From contig DATGKR010000006.1 in assembly GCA_035294565.1 (NCBI GenBank), positions 1 to 9,453 on the forward strand: a stretch of 9,453 nucleotides of DNA, given 5' to 3'. The notes beneath the pieces were generated by a model. The model was not told where the DNA came from, did no database searches, and saw only the letters and a list, made by a program, of their open reading frames with translations. The position numbers and the translations under genes were made by a program. The first letter of the stretch is position 1. Every line of letters starts with the position of its first letter. The DNA is from DATGKR01 sp035294565. GTDB lineage: Bacteria > Actinomycetota > Acidimicrobiia > Acidimicrobiales > Palsa-688. Positions 1-7,071 of the stretch are shown here, one piece after another.

Positions 1-167
1 TGCTGCTGGCGGAGGCGCTGCGAGCGCGGCCGGATGAACAGGAAGTAGACCACCGCGAAGATGGCCACGATGACGAGCAGCGGGGCCACGCTCGAACCGG
101 AGGTCTTCGAGGTCGATGTGGTGGTCGACGTGGCCGATGCGGCGACTAGTAGTGGGAGAAGATGCAT
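1..167 (-). CDS. yajC: YajC, Sec translocase accessory subunit (5' end, cut by window)
   Basis: Only the first 55 codons are present; the gene runs off base 1. The translation starts MHLLPLLVAASATST, continues through a Ser/Thr-rich stretch, and enters one hydrophobic helix (PLLVIVAIFAVVYFLF, about residues 29-44). The helix is followed at once by IRPRSQRLRQQ. A single N-terminal helix ending in a Phe/Arg-Pro-basic stretch is the YajC signature. In other bacteria YajC associates with SecD/SecF and the SecYEG channel in the inner membrane. It begins 24 bases after the tgt stop, and tgt-yajC-secD-secF is a common order, so secD probably lies just outside the window. The ATG at 167-165 is the start that gives this topology; its ribosome binding site is weak. 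The Ser/Thr-rich leader before the helix is longer than in E. coli YajC. Confidence 0.85.
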   Translation of the reverse strand, partial: MHLLPLLVAASATSTTTSTSKTSGSSVAPLLVIVAIFAVVYFLFIRPRSQRLRQQ

Positions 168-191
168 GTGAGTGGCGGGTCCATCCCGCGT

Positions 192-1319
192 CTAGGACCG
201 GATGACACTAGCGCGGGGCGGGGCGGTCCAGGTTGCAGCCAGCTCCGCCCGCATCCGGTCCAGGCGCCGGTTCTCTATGGCCTCCCCGATCCTAGCCACA
301 AGGCGCAGCGTCCAGTGCAGGTTGTGCAGGCTGAGCAGGCGACCCCCGGTGGGCTCGCCGGCGAGGAGCAGGTGACGCAGGTAGCCGGCGCTGTAGCGGG
401 CGCACACCGGGCACCCGCACGCCGGGTCCACGGGCGCAGACTCCACGGCGAACCGGCTGGCCTTCACCTGCGCCCGACCGCCGTCGGTCAGCGCCGTCCC
501 GTGCCGCCCCAAGCGGGTGGGCAGCACGCAGTCGAACATGTCGACCCCGCGCGCGACCGCCTCCACCATCGACAACGGGTCTCCCACCCCCATCAGGTAC
601 CTCGGCCGGTCCTCGGGCAGGTGCGCCAGCGCCGCGTCGAGCGCCGCCAGCGTCTCCGCCAGCGGTTCGCCCACCGCCAAGCCGCCCACCGCGTAGCCGT
701 CGAAGCCGATCTGCACCACCCGCTCGGCGCACCACGACCGCAGCCCGGGCGACGTTCCCCCCTGGACGATCCCGAAGAGGCACTGGTCCTCGCGGCGCCT
801 GGCAGCTTGGGCCCGCGCCGCCCACTCGACGGTGCGCTTGGCCGCTACCTCGACCACCGTTTCGGGGGCCGGCAGGCCGACGCACACGTCGAGGGCCATC
901 TGCACGTCTGCTCCGAGGGCCTCCTGGAGGGCCACCGCCCGTTCTGGGGTGAGCCGGTGGCGCGACCCGTCGTAGGTGGACCGGAACGTGACCCCGTCGT
1001 CGTCGACATCCGGTGACAACGAGAACACCTGGAACCCACCGGAATCGGTCAACATGTGGCCGTCCCATCCGGTGAAGCGGTGCAGCCCGCCGAGAGCGGC
1101 GACCACCTCGGCACCGGGCCGCAGCATCAGGTGGTACGTGTTGGCCAGGACCACCTGCGGCCCGAGCGCGTCGAGGTCGCCGGAGTCGAGGAGCCTCAGA
1201 GCGCCCCGGGTCCCGACCGGCATGAAGCACGGGGTGCGGAACTGGCCCCTCGGCGTGCTCACCGTCGCGGTCCGCGCCCGCCCGTCGGAGGCCAACACCC
1301 GCAGATGGGCGGGGCTCAA
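192..1319 (-). CDS. tgt: Queuine/preQ1 tRNA-guanine transglycosylase (Tgt)
   Basis: 375 residues, the same length as E. coli Tgt. The enzyme exchanges guanine-34 in the anticodon of tRNAs with GUN anticodons for preQ1, the committed tRNA step of queuosine synthesis. Visible motifs are FMPVGTRG (32-39), LTDSGGFQ with the active-site Asp92, GIVQGG (183-188), and VDMFDCVLPTR with the nucleophile Asp263. The zinc site is Cys301, Cys303, Cys306 (CGCPVC) and His332 (LHNLHW). All catalytic and zinc residues are intact, so the enzyme should be active. No ATG lies in frame near the expected start. I chose a TTG at 1319-1317 because it overlaps the queA TGA by four bases (TTGA) and gives a family-like N-terminus. 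A GTG at 1298 would shorten the protein by seven residues. The overlap suggests translational coupling to queA. Confidence 0.95.
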   Translation of the reverse strand: MSPAHLRVLASDGRARTATVSTPRGQFRTPCFMPVGTRGALRLLDSGDLDALGPQVVLANTYHLMLRPGAEVVAALGGLHRFTGWDGHMLTDSGGFQVFSLSPDVDDDGVTFRSTYDGSRHRLTPERAVALQEALGADVQMALDVCVGLPAPETVVEVAAKRTVEWAARAQAARRREDQCLFGIVQGGTSPGLRSWCAERVVQIGFDGYAVGGLAVGEPLAETLAALDAALAHLPEDRPRYLMGVGDPLSMVEAVARGVDMFDCVLPTRLGRHGTALTDGGRAQVKASRFAVESAPVDPACGCPVCARYSAGYLRHLLLAGEPTGGRLLSLHNLHWTLRLVARIGEAIENRRLDRMRAELAATWTAPPRASVIRS

Positions 1320-2305
1320 CGGCGGCTCGCGATCATGGCGTCGCCGAAGGACAAGAAGCGGTACCCGGCCCCCAGGGCCGCCGCGTACACGTCCCGCCAG
1401 CGCCGGCCCATGAACGCCTCGATCATCAAGAGGAGCGTCGAGCGCGGCATGTGAAAGTTGGTCAGCATCACGTCCACCACGGAAAAAGTGAATCCCGGGC
1501 GGATGTAAAGGTCGCTGTCCCCTTCGAGCCTTCCGGTGATGCCAACTGTCTCCAGGGCGCGGACGGTGGTGGTACCGACGGCTATCACCCTCGTCGCGCC
1601 TTTGCACGCCTCCCAGGTCGCGGCGGGCACAGAGTAGTGCTCCCGGTGCATGGCGTGGTCCTCCGCCCGCTCGGACACGATCGGCTTGAACGTGGCGAGG
1701 CCGACGGCCAGATCGAGGGTGCACACCTTTGTCCCCTGCTCGCGCAGGCGGCCGAGGAGGTCCTCGGTGAGGTGCAGGCCGGCTGTCGGCGCGGCCACCG
1801 AACCGGGCCGACGCGCGTAGACCGTCTGGTAGCGCCCGGCGTCAGCCAGCGGGGTGGTCACATACGGCGGCAGGGCCACCTGGCCATGAGCGGTGAAGAC
1901 CTCCTCGGCGGGTGCCAGCAGCCGGACCCGCCGGCGGCCCCCGTCGAGACGCTCCCCCACCTCCACGACAGCCGGCCCGCCTGCTCGCGGTTCGAGCCGG
2001 GTCCCCGGCGGGAGACGCCGGCCGGGCCGGACCAGTGCCGCCCAATCCTCGCCGGACCCCTCCAGCAGGAGCACCTCGGCGGCGCCCCCGGTGGGCTTGG
2101 AGAGGAGGAGGCGGGCGGGCAGCACGCGGGTGTCGTTGACGACGACCACGTCGCCGGGGCCGGTGAGGTCGGGAAGGTCCCGCACGTGGCGGTGCACCAG
2201 GCGGCCGGCGGGGTCGAGGGCGTCGAGAAGGCGCGCCGAGTCGCGCGGCTCGGCCGGCACCTGGGCGATCGCCTCGGAGGGCAGGTGGTAGTCGGGGACC
2301 TCCAC
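1316..2305 (-). CDS. queA: S-adenosylmethionine:tRNA ribosyltransferase-isomerase (QueA)
   Basis: 329 residues. QueA moves the ribosyl part of S-adenosylmethionine onto preQ1-34 in tRNA, forming epoxyqueuosine, the step after Tgt. Family motifs seen are VPDYHLP at the N-terminus, NDTRVLPARL (57-66), LPPYVTTP (144-151), RYQTVYA followed by SVAAPTAGLH (168-177), VIAVGTTTVRALE, TNFHMPRSTLL, and YRFLSFGDAM near the C-terminus. The segment usually reading HVGAGTF appears as AVGLATF, a form I recall from actinobacterial members. The GTG at 2305-2303 is chosen because the conserved protein begins directly at VPDY, and the frame upstream offers only non-family sequence overlapping ruvB. It starts 13 bases after the ruvB stop and ends in a four-base overlap with tgt. 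The pairing with tgt indicates that this organism makes queuosine. Confidence 0.95.
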   Translation of the reverse strand: MEVPDYHLPSEAIAQVPAEPRDSARLLDALDPAGRLVHRHVRDLPDLTGPGDVVVVNDTRVLPARLLLSKPTGGAAEVLLLEGSGEDWAALVRPGRRLPPGTRLEPRAGGPAVVEVGERLDGGRRRVRLLAPAEEVFTAHGQVALPPYVTTPLADAGRYQTVYARRPGSVAAPTAGLHLTEDLLGRLREQGTKVCTLDLAVGLATFKPIVSERAEDHAMHREHYSVPAATWEACKGATRVIAVGTTTVRALETVGITGRLEGDSDLYIRPGFTFSVVDVMLTNFHMPRSTLLLMIEAFMGRRWRDVYAAALGAGYRFLSFGDAMIASRR

Positions 2306-2318
2306 GGCCGCCGGTCTA

Positions 2319-3362
2319 CTAGAAGAGCTTCTCGTCCGGGGAGCCGGCGCCCGAGCTCGGGGCGTCGAGGCCGACGTGCTGCCACGCGGCGGGCGTCGCC
2401 ACCCGACCCCGGGGGGTTCGCATGAGCAGACCGAGCTGCAGCAGGAACGGCTCATAGACGTCCTCGACCGTGTCGGTCTCCTCGCCCACGCTGACCGCCA
2501 GCGTGGAGAGCCCTACCGGGCCGCCGCCGAAGCGGGCGCAGACGGCGTGGAGTATCGCCCGGTCGACTTTGTCGAGGCCCAGATCGTCGATGCCGAAGAG
2601 GTCCAGCCCGCGCTTGGCCGTGCCTAGGTCCACCCTGCCGTCGCCGCGCACCTCGGCGAAGTCGCGCACCCGCTTCAGCAGCCGGTTGGCGATGCGCGGC
2701 GTGCCCCGCGAGCGCCGGGCGATCTCCGCCGCCCCGTCGGGTTCGACCCGGACTCCGAGGATCCCCGCGGAGCGGTTGACGATCGTTTCCAGGTCCCCCG
2801 GGGCGTAGTAGTCGAGGCGGGCGACGAACCCGAAGCGGTCGCGCAGCGGGCCGGTCATGAGCCCGGTCCTGGTCGTCGCCCCCACCAGCGTGAAGCGGGG
2901 AAGGTCGAGCCGTATGGACCGGGCGCTGGGGCCTTTCCCGATCACGATGTCGAGCTGGAAGTCCTCCATCGCCGGGTAGAGGATCTCCTCCACCGCCCGG
3001 CCCAGCCGGTGGATCTCGTCCACGAAGAGCACGTCGCCTTCGACGAGGTTGGTCAGGATGGCGGCCAGATCGCCGGCTCGCACCAGCGCCGGCCCGGACG
3101 TGACCCGCAGGCCTGCCCCGACCTCGTTGGCCACGATCCCCGCCAGGGAGGTCTTGCCCAAACCGGGCGGCCCGGCGAAGAGCAGGTGGTCCACCGCCTG
3201 CTCGCGCCTGCGGGCCGCCTCGAGCATGATCTGCAGGTGCTCCTTCAGCTGCGCCTGGCCGACGAACTCGGACAGGCGCCGGGGCCTCAGCGTCGTCTCC
3301 TCGGCGGCCTCGACGGGATCGGCAGGCCGGGCGGTCACCGCCCGTGCCTCCTCCCTGCTCAT
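2319..3362 (-). CDS. ruvB: Holliday junction branch-migration ATPase RuvB
   Basis: 347 residues, normal length. RuvB forms hexameric AAA+ rings that pump DNA through RuvA-bound Holliday junctions, driving branch migration in recombination and fork repair. The N-terminal RPRRLSEFVGQ box (26-36) is followed by Walker A GPPGLGKT (64-71), Walker B LFVDEIHRL (112-120), sensor 1 GATTRTG (161-167), the LRDRFG arginine finger (Arg174 by alignment), and sensor 2 RGTPRIANRLL (219-229). The C-terminal winged helix carries GGGPVGLSTLAVSVGEE and the YEPFLLQLGLL segment. Every ATPase element is intact. The ATG at 3362-3360 (MSREEARAV) gives a family-like N-terminus. The gene is separated from ruvA by 97 bases, the loosest junction inside the ruv block, and a short gap leads into queA. 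Confidence 0.97.
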   Translation of the reverse strand: MSREEARAVTARPADPVEAAEETTLRPRRLSEFVGQAQLKEHLQIMLEAARRREQAVDHLLFAGPPGLGKTSLAGIVANEVGAGLRVTSGPALVRAGDLAAILTNLVEGDVLFVDEIHRLGRAVEEILYPAMEDFQLDIVIGKGPSARSIRLDLPRFTLVGATTRTGLMTGPLRDRFGFVARLDYYAPGDLETIVNRSAGILGVRVEPDGAAEIARRSRGTPRIANRLLKRVRDFAEVRGDGRVDLGTAKRGLDLFGIDDLGLDKVDRAILHAVCARFGGGPVGLSTLAVSVGEETDTVEDVYEPFLLQLGLLMRTPRGRVATPAAWQHVGLDAPSSGAGSPDEKLF

Positions 3363-3456
3363 CGCCCGACCGCCGGCCGCCACCCGCCTGGGGCTCGGCC
3401 TTGCGCGGAGGGTCCGCTTGATGGGCGGCGCAGCAAGGGGCGGTGTGCGGGGGCTC

Positions 3457-4062
3457 TCACCTGGCGGCCGCCAGCTCGCGAAGCGCCGTGCGCAGATGGT
3501 CCTCGACCGTCCCCTCCTCGGGCAGGCCGGCGACCGCCTGGCGGATCTCGTCGGCACCGTAGCCCAGAGCCGCCAGAGCGCTGCGCACCTCCGCGAGGAG
3601 GGAGGGCGATCCGCCCGGCACGAACGGCTGCGGGCCCTCACCGTCGACGCCGGCGTCGAGGCGGGACTTGAGCTCCACGAGCAGCCTGGTCGCCGTCTTC
3701 CTTCCGATCCCGGGGACCAGCGTGAGCGCGTCGACGTCGTCGGTGGCCACCGCTCGGCGCAGAGACGCCGGGCTGTGGACCGACAGCAGCCCGAGGGCGA
3801 CGGCGGGCCCGACACCGTGGGCGCCGATCAGCGCCTCGAAGCAGGCGCGTTCGTCGCGCCCGGCGAACCCGTACAGGACGATGGCGTCCTCCCTCACGTG
3901 CGTGTGCACGTGCAGGAACACGGCCTCCCCGACCGACCCGGCGAGCGCGCCAGCCGGCACGACCACCCGGTAGCCGACACCTCCCACCTCGACGAGGACT
4001 TCGGCACCGCCGGTGGAGCGGGGCTGCCAGTCGAGGAGAACGCCGCGCAGCGAGCCGATCAC
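3457..4062 (-). CDS. ruvA: Holliday junction DNA-binding subunit RuvA
   Basis: 201 residues, against about 203 in E. coli. RuvA tetramers hold the four-way junction flat and recruit RuvB. Domain I is an OB-fold beginning MIGSLRG with VEVGGVGYRVVVP (24-36). HVREDAIVLYGF (55-66) contains the acidic-pin Glu58-Asp59 pair that separates strands at the crossover. Two helix-hairpin-helix motifs follow: IGAHGVGPAVA (79-89) and LVPGIGRKTATRLL (115-128). After a Gly/Pro-rich linker (about 138-153), domain III (SLLAEVRSALAALGY to RTALREL, 154-197) is the RuvB-binding three-helix bundle. The start is GTG at 4062-4060, sharing four bases (GTGA) with the ruvC stop. This gives the standard M-I-G-x-L-R-G N-terminus and implies translational coupling to ruvC. 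Confidence 0.96.
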   Translation of the reverse strand: MIGSLRGVLLDWQPRSTGGAEVLVEVGGVGYRVVVPAGALAGSVGEAVFLHVHTHVREDAIVLYGFAGRDERACFEALIGAHGVGPAVALGLLSVHSPASLRRAVATDDVDALTLVPGIGRKTATRLLVELKSRLDAGVDGEGPQPFVPGGSPSLLAEVRSALAALGYGADEIRQAVAGLPEEGTVEDHLRTALRELAAAR

Positions 4063-4682
4063 GCTCTCGAGGCCCTCGCCGTAGCCGGCCCCGGCTCTCC
4101 GGCCGCCCTTCCAACCCCCGCCTTTGCAGCCCCGGGGGCCTTTCCAACCCCCGCCTTTCCAACCCCCGCCTTTCCAGCCCCGGGGGCCTTTCCAACCCCC
4201 GCCAACGCGGTGACCGCAGCGCTCGAGAGGTGCGTCACGGCGAGGGCCAGAGCGTCGGCCCGGTCCGCCGGCGCGGGGCGTTCGGCCAGCCCCAGCAGGG
4301 CGGCCACCATCGCCTGAACCTGCTCCTTGGTCGCCGACCCGTAGCCGGTGACGGCCAGCTTCACCTCGTTCGGGCTGTACTGCACGACCGGGAGGCCACG
4401 GCGGGCCGCGGCTGCCAGCGCCAACCCCGACGCCTGGCCGACCGACATGGCGGTGCGGGCGTTCGCCTGGAAGAGCACTCTCTCGACCACCACCACGTCG
4501 GGTCGCACGTCCTCCAGCAGCGATTCGAGATCGTCCCACAACGTCGCCAGCCTCGTCGCTACCGCTTCGCCTGGAGACGTCGCCAGGTGGCCGTAGACGA
4601 CAGGTTCGAGGCGGCCCCGGTCCGAACGGACAGCCCCGTAGCCACAGCGCGACAGACCCGGATCTATCCCTAGGGCGAACAC
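4059..4682 (-). CDS. ruvC: Holliday junction resolvase RuvC with repeat-rich C-terminal tail
   Basis: 207 residues. RuvC is the dimeric endonuclease that cuts Holliday junctions symmetrically. The four acidic metal-binding residues are present: Asp7 (GIDPGLSRCGYG), Glu67 (VVVVERVLFQAN), and Asp140 and Asp143 (PADRADALALAVTH). These nearly match E. coli 7, 66, 138 and 141, which supports the GTG at 4682-4680 as the start. An AGG lies 10 bases upstream. A second in-frame GTG at 4709 would add nine residues and has no visible ribosome binding site. The core ends near residue 158. A tail of about 47 residues then follows, built from G-[VA]-G-K-A pentapeptides (about 162-192) and ending EPGPATARASRA. 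The tail is basic, low in complexity, absent from E. coli RuvC (173 residues), and probably disordered. Its function is unknown. Confidence 0.95.
   Translation of the reverse strand: MFALGIDPGLSRCGYGAVRSDRGRLEPVVYGHLATSPGEAVATRLATLWDDLESLLEDVRPDVVVVERVLFQANARTAMSVGQASGLALAAAARRGLPVVQYSPNEVKLAVTGYGSATKEQVQAMVAALLGLAERPAPADRADALALAVTHLSSAAVTALAGVGKAPGAGKAGVGKAGVGKAPGAAKAGVGRAAGEPGPATARASRA
4105..4203 (-). repeat. Coding minisatellite in the ruvC 3' end
   Basis: Tandem array of a 15-base unit (plus strand gcctttccaaccccc, coding GVGKA on the minus strand) mixed with an 18-base variant (gcctttccagccccgggg) that adds a Pro-Gly step. Units in order begin at 4105, 4120 (18-base), 4138, 4153, 4168 (18-base) and 4186. 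The 18+15+15 pattern makes a 48-base higher-order repeat: bases 4120-4155 and 4168-4203 match with one difference. All units are multiples of three, so copy-number changes would keep the ruvC frame. Near-identity at DNA level, including third codon positions, points to recent expansion. Confidence 0.9.
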
Positions 4683-4688
4683 GTGTTC

Positions 4689-4782
4689 GGAACCTAGCAG
4701 GCTCTGCACCTGCGGTGGTGGATTTCCAGGCCGTTGTGGGACGGCTGGGGAATCGTGGGCGGGCGTCCGCTCGCTAGGTTCC
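4689..4782 (-). repeat. 10-base inverted repeat flanking the yebC-ruvC gap
   Basis: ggaacctagc at 4689-4698 is the exact reverse complement of gctaggttcc at 4773-4782. On the minus-strand transcript the first arm covers the end of yebC including its TAG stop, and the second lies just upstream of the ruvC GTG. The second arm contains the AGG that is the only candidate Shine-Dalgarno for ruvC. Pairing across the 74-base loop could modulate ruvC translation. It could also be chance, because the arms are short. Confidence 0.35.
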
Positions 4783-5526
4783 TACGAGCTCCATGAGGGC
4801 ATCGGGGATGTCGAAGTTGGCATAGACGTTCTGCACGTCGTCGTGCTCTTCGAGCAGATCCATGAGGTGCAGCACCCGTTTGGCCTCCGGTTCGCCCTCG
4901 AGCGGCACGGCCGTCGTCGGCAACATCGTCAGCTCGGCTGAGTCGAAGGCGATGCCAGCTTCGTCAAGAGCCGCTCGCACGCCGGCGAGCGACGACGGCG
5001 GGGTGGTGACCTGCCAGTGCTCCCCGCTCTCGGCTATGTCTTCCGCCCCCGCCTCGAGGGCCGCGAGCATGAGATCGTCCTCCGAAACAGCGCCCTTCGG
5101 GACGAGGATCACCCCTTTGCGTTCGAACTGCCACGAAACAGCTCCCGGTTCGGCCATGGAGCCGCCGTTCTTGGAGAAGATGGAGCGGATGTCCGCGCCC
5201 GTCCGGTTGCGGTTGTCGGTCAGGCACTCGACTATGACCGCCACGCCGCCCGGGGCGTACCCCTCGTAGGTGACCTGCTCGTAGCGCACGCCCTCCAGTT
5301 CTCCGGTGCCGCGCTTGATCGCCCGCTCGATCGTGTCCAGCGGCACCGAGGCCTCGCGAGCCTTCTGGAACATGGTCCTGAGGGTCGGGTTGGCCTCGGG
5401 ATCACCGCCCCCCTCGCGCGCGGCAACCTCCACCTGGCGTATGAGCTTGGCGAACAGCTTGCCGCGGGCCTTGTCAGCGGCGCCCTTCTTGTGCTTGATC
5501 GTCGCCCATTTGCTATGGCCGGACAT
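4774..5526 (-). CDS. yebC: YebC/TACO1-family protein
   Basis: 250 residues, typical for the family. The N-terminus MSGHSKWATIKHKKGAADKA is the family hallmark, followed by RGKLFAKLIRQ, NPTLRTMFQKAREASVP, YEGYAPGGVAVIVECLTDNRNRT split over 112-135, and the FSKNGGSMAEPGAVSW segment. YebC was long annotated as a transcriptional regulator. More recent work on bacterial members and mitochondrial TACO1 ties the family to translation through difficult stretches such as polyproline. I cannot tell from sequence which applies here. The ATG at 5526-5524 is preceded by a strong ribosome binding site. The start overlaps the pdxT end by 14 bases. The order yebC-ruvC-ruvA-ruvB is widespread. A 91-base gap before ruvC makes this the looser end of the pdxS-yebC block. 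Confidence 0.95.
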   Translation of the reverse strand: MSGHSKWATIKHKKGAADKARGKLFAKLIRQVEVAAREGGGDPEANPTLRTMFQKAREASVPLDTIERAIKRGTGELEGVRYEQVTYEGYAPGGVAVIVECLTDNRNRTGADIRSIFSKNGGSMAEPGAVSWQFERKGVILVPKGAVSEDDLMLAALEAGAEDIAESGEHWQVTTPPSSLAGVRAALDEAGIAFDSAELTMLPTTAVPLEGEPEAKRVLHLMDLLEEHDDVQNVYANFDIPDALMELVGT

Positions 5527-6136
5527 TGACGCTGCCTCCTTCCGTTTGGTCTGCCGTCTCCAGGAACAACCTGTGCAGCCGGTCGTCGCCGGACAATTCG
5601 GGGTGGAATGCCGCGACGAGCACCGGGCCGCGACGGCACAGCACCGCCCTGCTGGTGCCCCCCGGTCCCGGGACCTCGGCGAGCACCTCCACGTCGGGGC
5701 CGGCTCGCTCGACGACCGGCGCCCGGATGAAAACGGCGTGGAACGGCCGGTCGAGGCCCTCCACGTCGATGTCGGTCTCGAACGAGTCGACCTGGCGCCC
5801 GAAAGCGTTCCTGCGGACAGAGATGTCGATGGCACCCAGGCGGTGCTGGTCGGGACGCCCGTCGATGATCTCCTCGGCGAGGAGGATCATCCCCGCGCAG
5901 GTGCCGAAGGCCGGCATCCCGCCGGCCAAGCGCTCGCGGAGGGGCTCGAGTAAACCCGACGAGTCGAGAAGCAGCGACATGGTGGTGGACTCCCCGCCTG
6001 GCAGCACCAGCATGTCGACACGATCCAGGTCCGCCGGTGTGCGGACCGCTACGGGCTCAGCGCCCAGGCCGGCGAGCGCCTCGGAGTGCTCGCGGACGTC
6101 GCCCTGCAGGGCGAGTATTCCGACGGCCGGGGTCAC
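5513..6136 (-). CDS. pdxT: Pyridoxal 5'-phosphate synthase glutaminase subunit PdxT
   Basis: 207 residues. PdxT is the class I glutaminase that hydrolyses glutamine and channels ammonia to PdxS for ribose-5-phosphate-dependent vitamin B6 synthesis. It starts VGILALQGDVREH (5-17), then LPGGESTTM (45-53). The nucleophile Cys80 lies in FGTCAGMILLA, and His178 and Glu180 lie in AAFHPELSGDDRLH, completing the Cys-His-Glu triad. The start is GTG at 6136-6134; a nearby upstream ATG (6145) is out of frame. The gene begins 15 bases after pdxS, fitting equal production of the two subunits, and its last 14 bases overlap yebC. No pdxH or pdxJ-route gene is visible, consistent with the ribose-5-phosphate-dependent (DXP-independent) pathway. 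Confidence 0.96.
   Translation of the reverse strand: MTPAVGILALQGDVREHSEALAGLGAEPVAVRTPADLDRVDMLVLPGGESTTMSLLLDSSGLLEPLRERLAGGMPAFGTCAGMILLAEEIIDGRPDQHRLGAIDISVRRNAFGRQVDSFETDIDVEGLDRPFHAVFIRAPVVERAGPDVEVLAEVPGPGGTSRAVLCRRGPVLVAAFHPELSGDDRLHRLFLETADQTEGGSVNVRP
5535..5541 (-). promoter_or_regulatory. Strong Shine-Dalgarno for yebC inside pdxT
   Basis: The minus strand reads GGAAGGAGGCAGCGTCA before the yebC ATG. AAGGAGG lies 8 bases from the start and is the clearest ribosome binding site in the window. It sits within the final codons of pdxT, so yebC can be loaded independently although its first codons overlap pdxT. Most other starts here show little Shine-Dalgarno and may rely on coupling. 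Confidence 0.85.
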
Positions 6137-6151
6137 CTGGGGGCATCCCCA

Positions 6152-7057
6152 CTACCAACCCCTCTCGGACAGGCGCGTCTCGACCTGACCGGACTCCTGC
6201 CCCCGCATCGCCTCGCCGAGCCCCCGGCTCACCTTGGCGACTATCTGCGGGTCCCGATAGTGGGTGGTCGCCTCGACGATCGCCCTGGCGAAGCGCGGCG
6301 GATCGGCGCTCTTGAAGATGCCGCTGCCCACGAAACAAGCCTCAGCCCCCAGCTGCATCACGAGGGCTGCGTCTGCCGGGGTGGCAATGCCCCCTGCGCA
6401 GAACAGGGGCACCGGCAGCCGTCCGGTCTCGGCCAGCTCCGCCACGAGGCTCACCGGGGCTTGCAGCCGCTTGGCCCAGCCGTAGATCTCCGCCGAGTCG
6501 GCCTGGGTGATCTGGCGGATGTCGCCCAGGATCGCGCGAAGGTGGCGCACGGCCTCCTTGACATCCCCCGTGCCGGCCTCCCCCTTCGACCGGATCATCG
6601 CCGCCCCCTCGGAGATGCGTCGCAGCGCTTCGCCGAGGTTCGTGGCGCCGCACACGAAGGGAACCGTGAAGCGCCACTTGTCGATGTGGTACGCCTCGTC
6701 GGCGGGCGTCAACACCTCGCTCTCGTCGACGTAGTCCACGCCGAGCGCTTCGAGCACCTGGGCCTCGGCGAAATGGCCGATACGCGCCTTGGCCATGACC
6801 GGGATGGTCACCGCGTCCTTGATCGCCTCGATCAGCGCCGGGTCGCTCATCCGGGCGACACCACCGTCCCTGCGGATGTCCGCCGGCACCCTCTCGAGGG
6901 CCATGACCGCCACGGCGCCGGCTTCCTCCGCTATCCGGGCCTGCTCGGCGGTCACCACGTCCATGATCACACCGCCGCGCAGCATCTCCGCCATGCCCCG
7001 CTTGACGAGGTCTGTTCCGGTGCGACGGGTGGAGCCTGTGCTGGACATGGGCACCAT
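6152..7057 (-). CDS. pdxS: Pyridoxal 5'-phosphate synthase subunit PdxS
   Basis: 301 residues from the first ATG (7057-7055), or 298 from the second (7048-7046); B. subtilis PdxS is about 294. This (beta-alpha)8-barrel makes PLP directly from ribose 5-phosphate, glyceraldehyde 3-phosphate and ammonia from PdxT. Seen are KRGMAEMLRGGVIMDVV (19-35) with Asp33, ALERVPADIRRDGGVARM (53-70), PVMAKARIGHF with the Schiff-base Lys90, DESEVLTPADE (111-121), and IRSKGEAGTG with the second key Lys158. The C-terminus contains CAGGIATPADAALVMQLG and FVGSGIFKS. All catalytic residues are present. The start lies 14 bases after the upstream membrane-protein gene. The first ATG has no clear Shine-Dalgarno, so the exact start within these three codons is uncertain. 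Confidence 0.97.
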   Translation of the reverse strand: MVPMSSTGSTRRTGTDLVKRGMAEMLRGGVIMDVVTAEQARIAEEAGAVAVMALERVPADIRRDGGVARMSDPALIEAIKDAVTIPVMAKARIGHFAEAQVLEALGVDYVDESEVLTPADEAYHIDKWRFTVPFVCGATNLGEALRRISEGAAMIRSKGEAGTGDVKEAVRHLRAILGDIRQITQADSAEIYGWAKRLQAPVSLVAELAETGRLPVPLFCAGGIATPADAALVMQLGAEACFVGSGIFKSADPPRFARAIVEATTHYRDPQIVAKVSRGLGEAMRGQESGQVETRLSERGW

Positions 7058-7071
7058 TGTACGGCCGGCGC

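Noticed and set aside
1451..2425. Long open frame of 324 codons on the plus strand opposite queA
   Set aside because: Its translation is Arg/Gly/Pro-rich without any family pattern and it lies antisense to a clear QueA. Long antisense frames are expected at this G+C.
4105..4203. Possible CRISPR array or intergenic tandem repeat
   Set aside because: Units are 15 and 18 bases with no unique spacers, and all lie in the ruvC frame, so this is a coding repeat.
3049..4317. Open frame of 422 codons on the plus strand across ruvB, ruvA and ruvC
   Set aside because: It is antisense to three intact recombination genes. The repeated AFPTPAFPTP-like segment is simply the complement of the ruvC minisatellite.
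7053..7065. TACAAT at the pdxS start as a promoter -10 element
   Set aside because: No -35 hexamer is found at 16-18 bases upstream, and the hexamer overlaps the start codon. Transcription from upstream is simpler.
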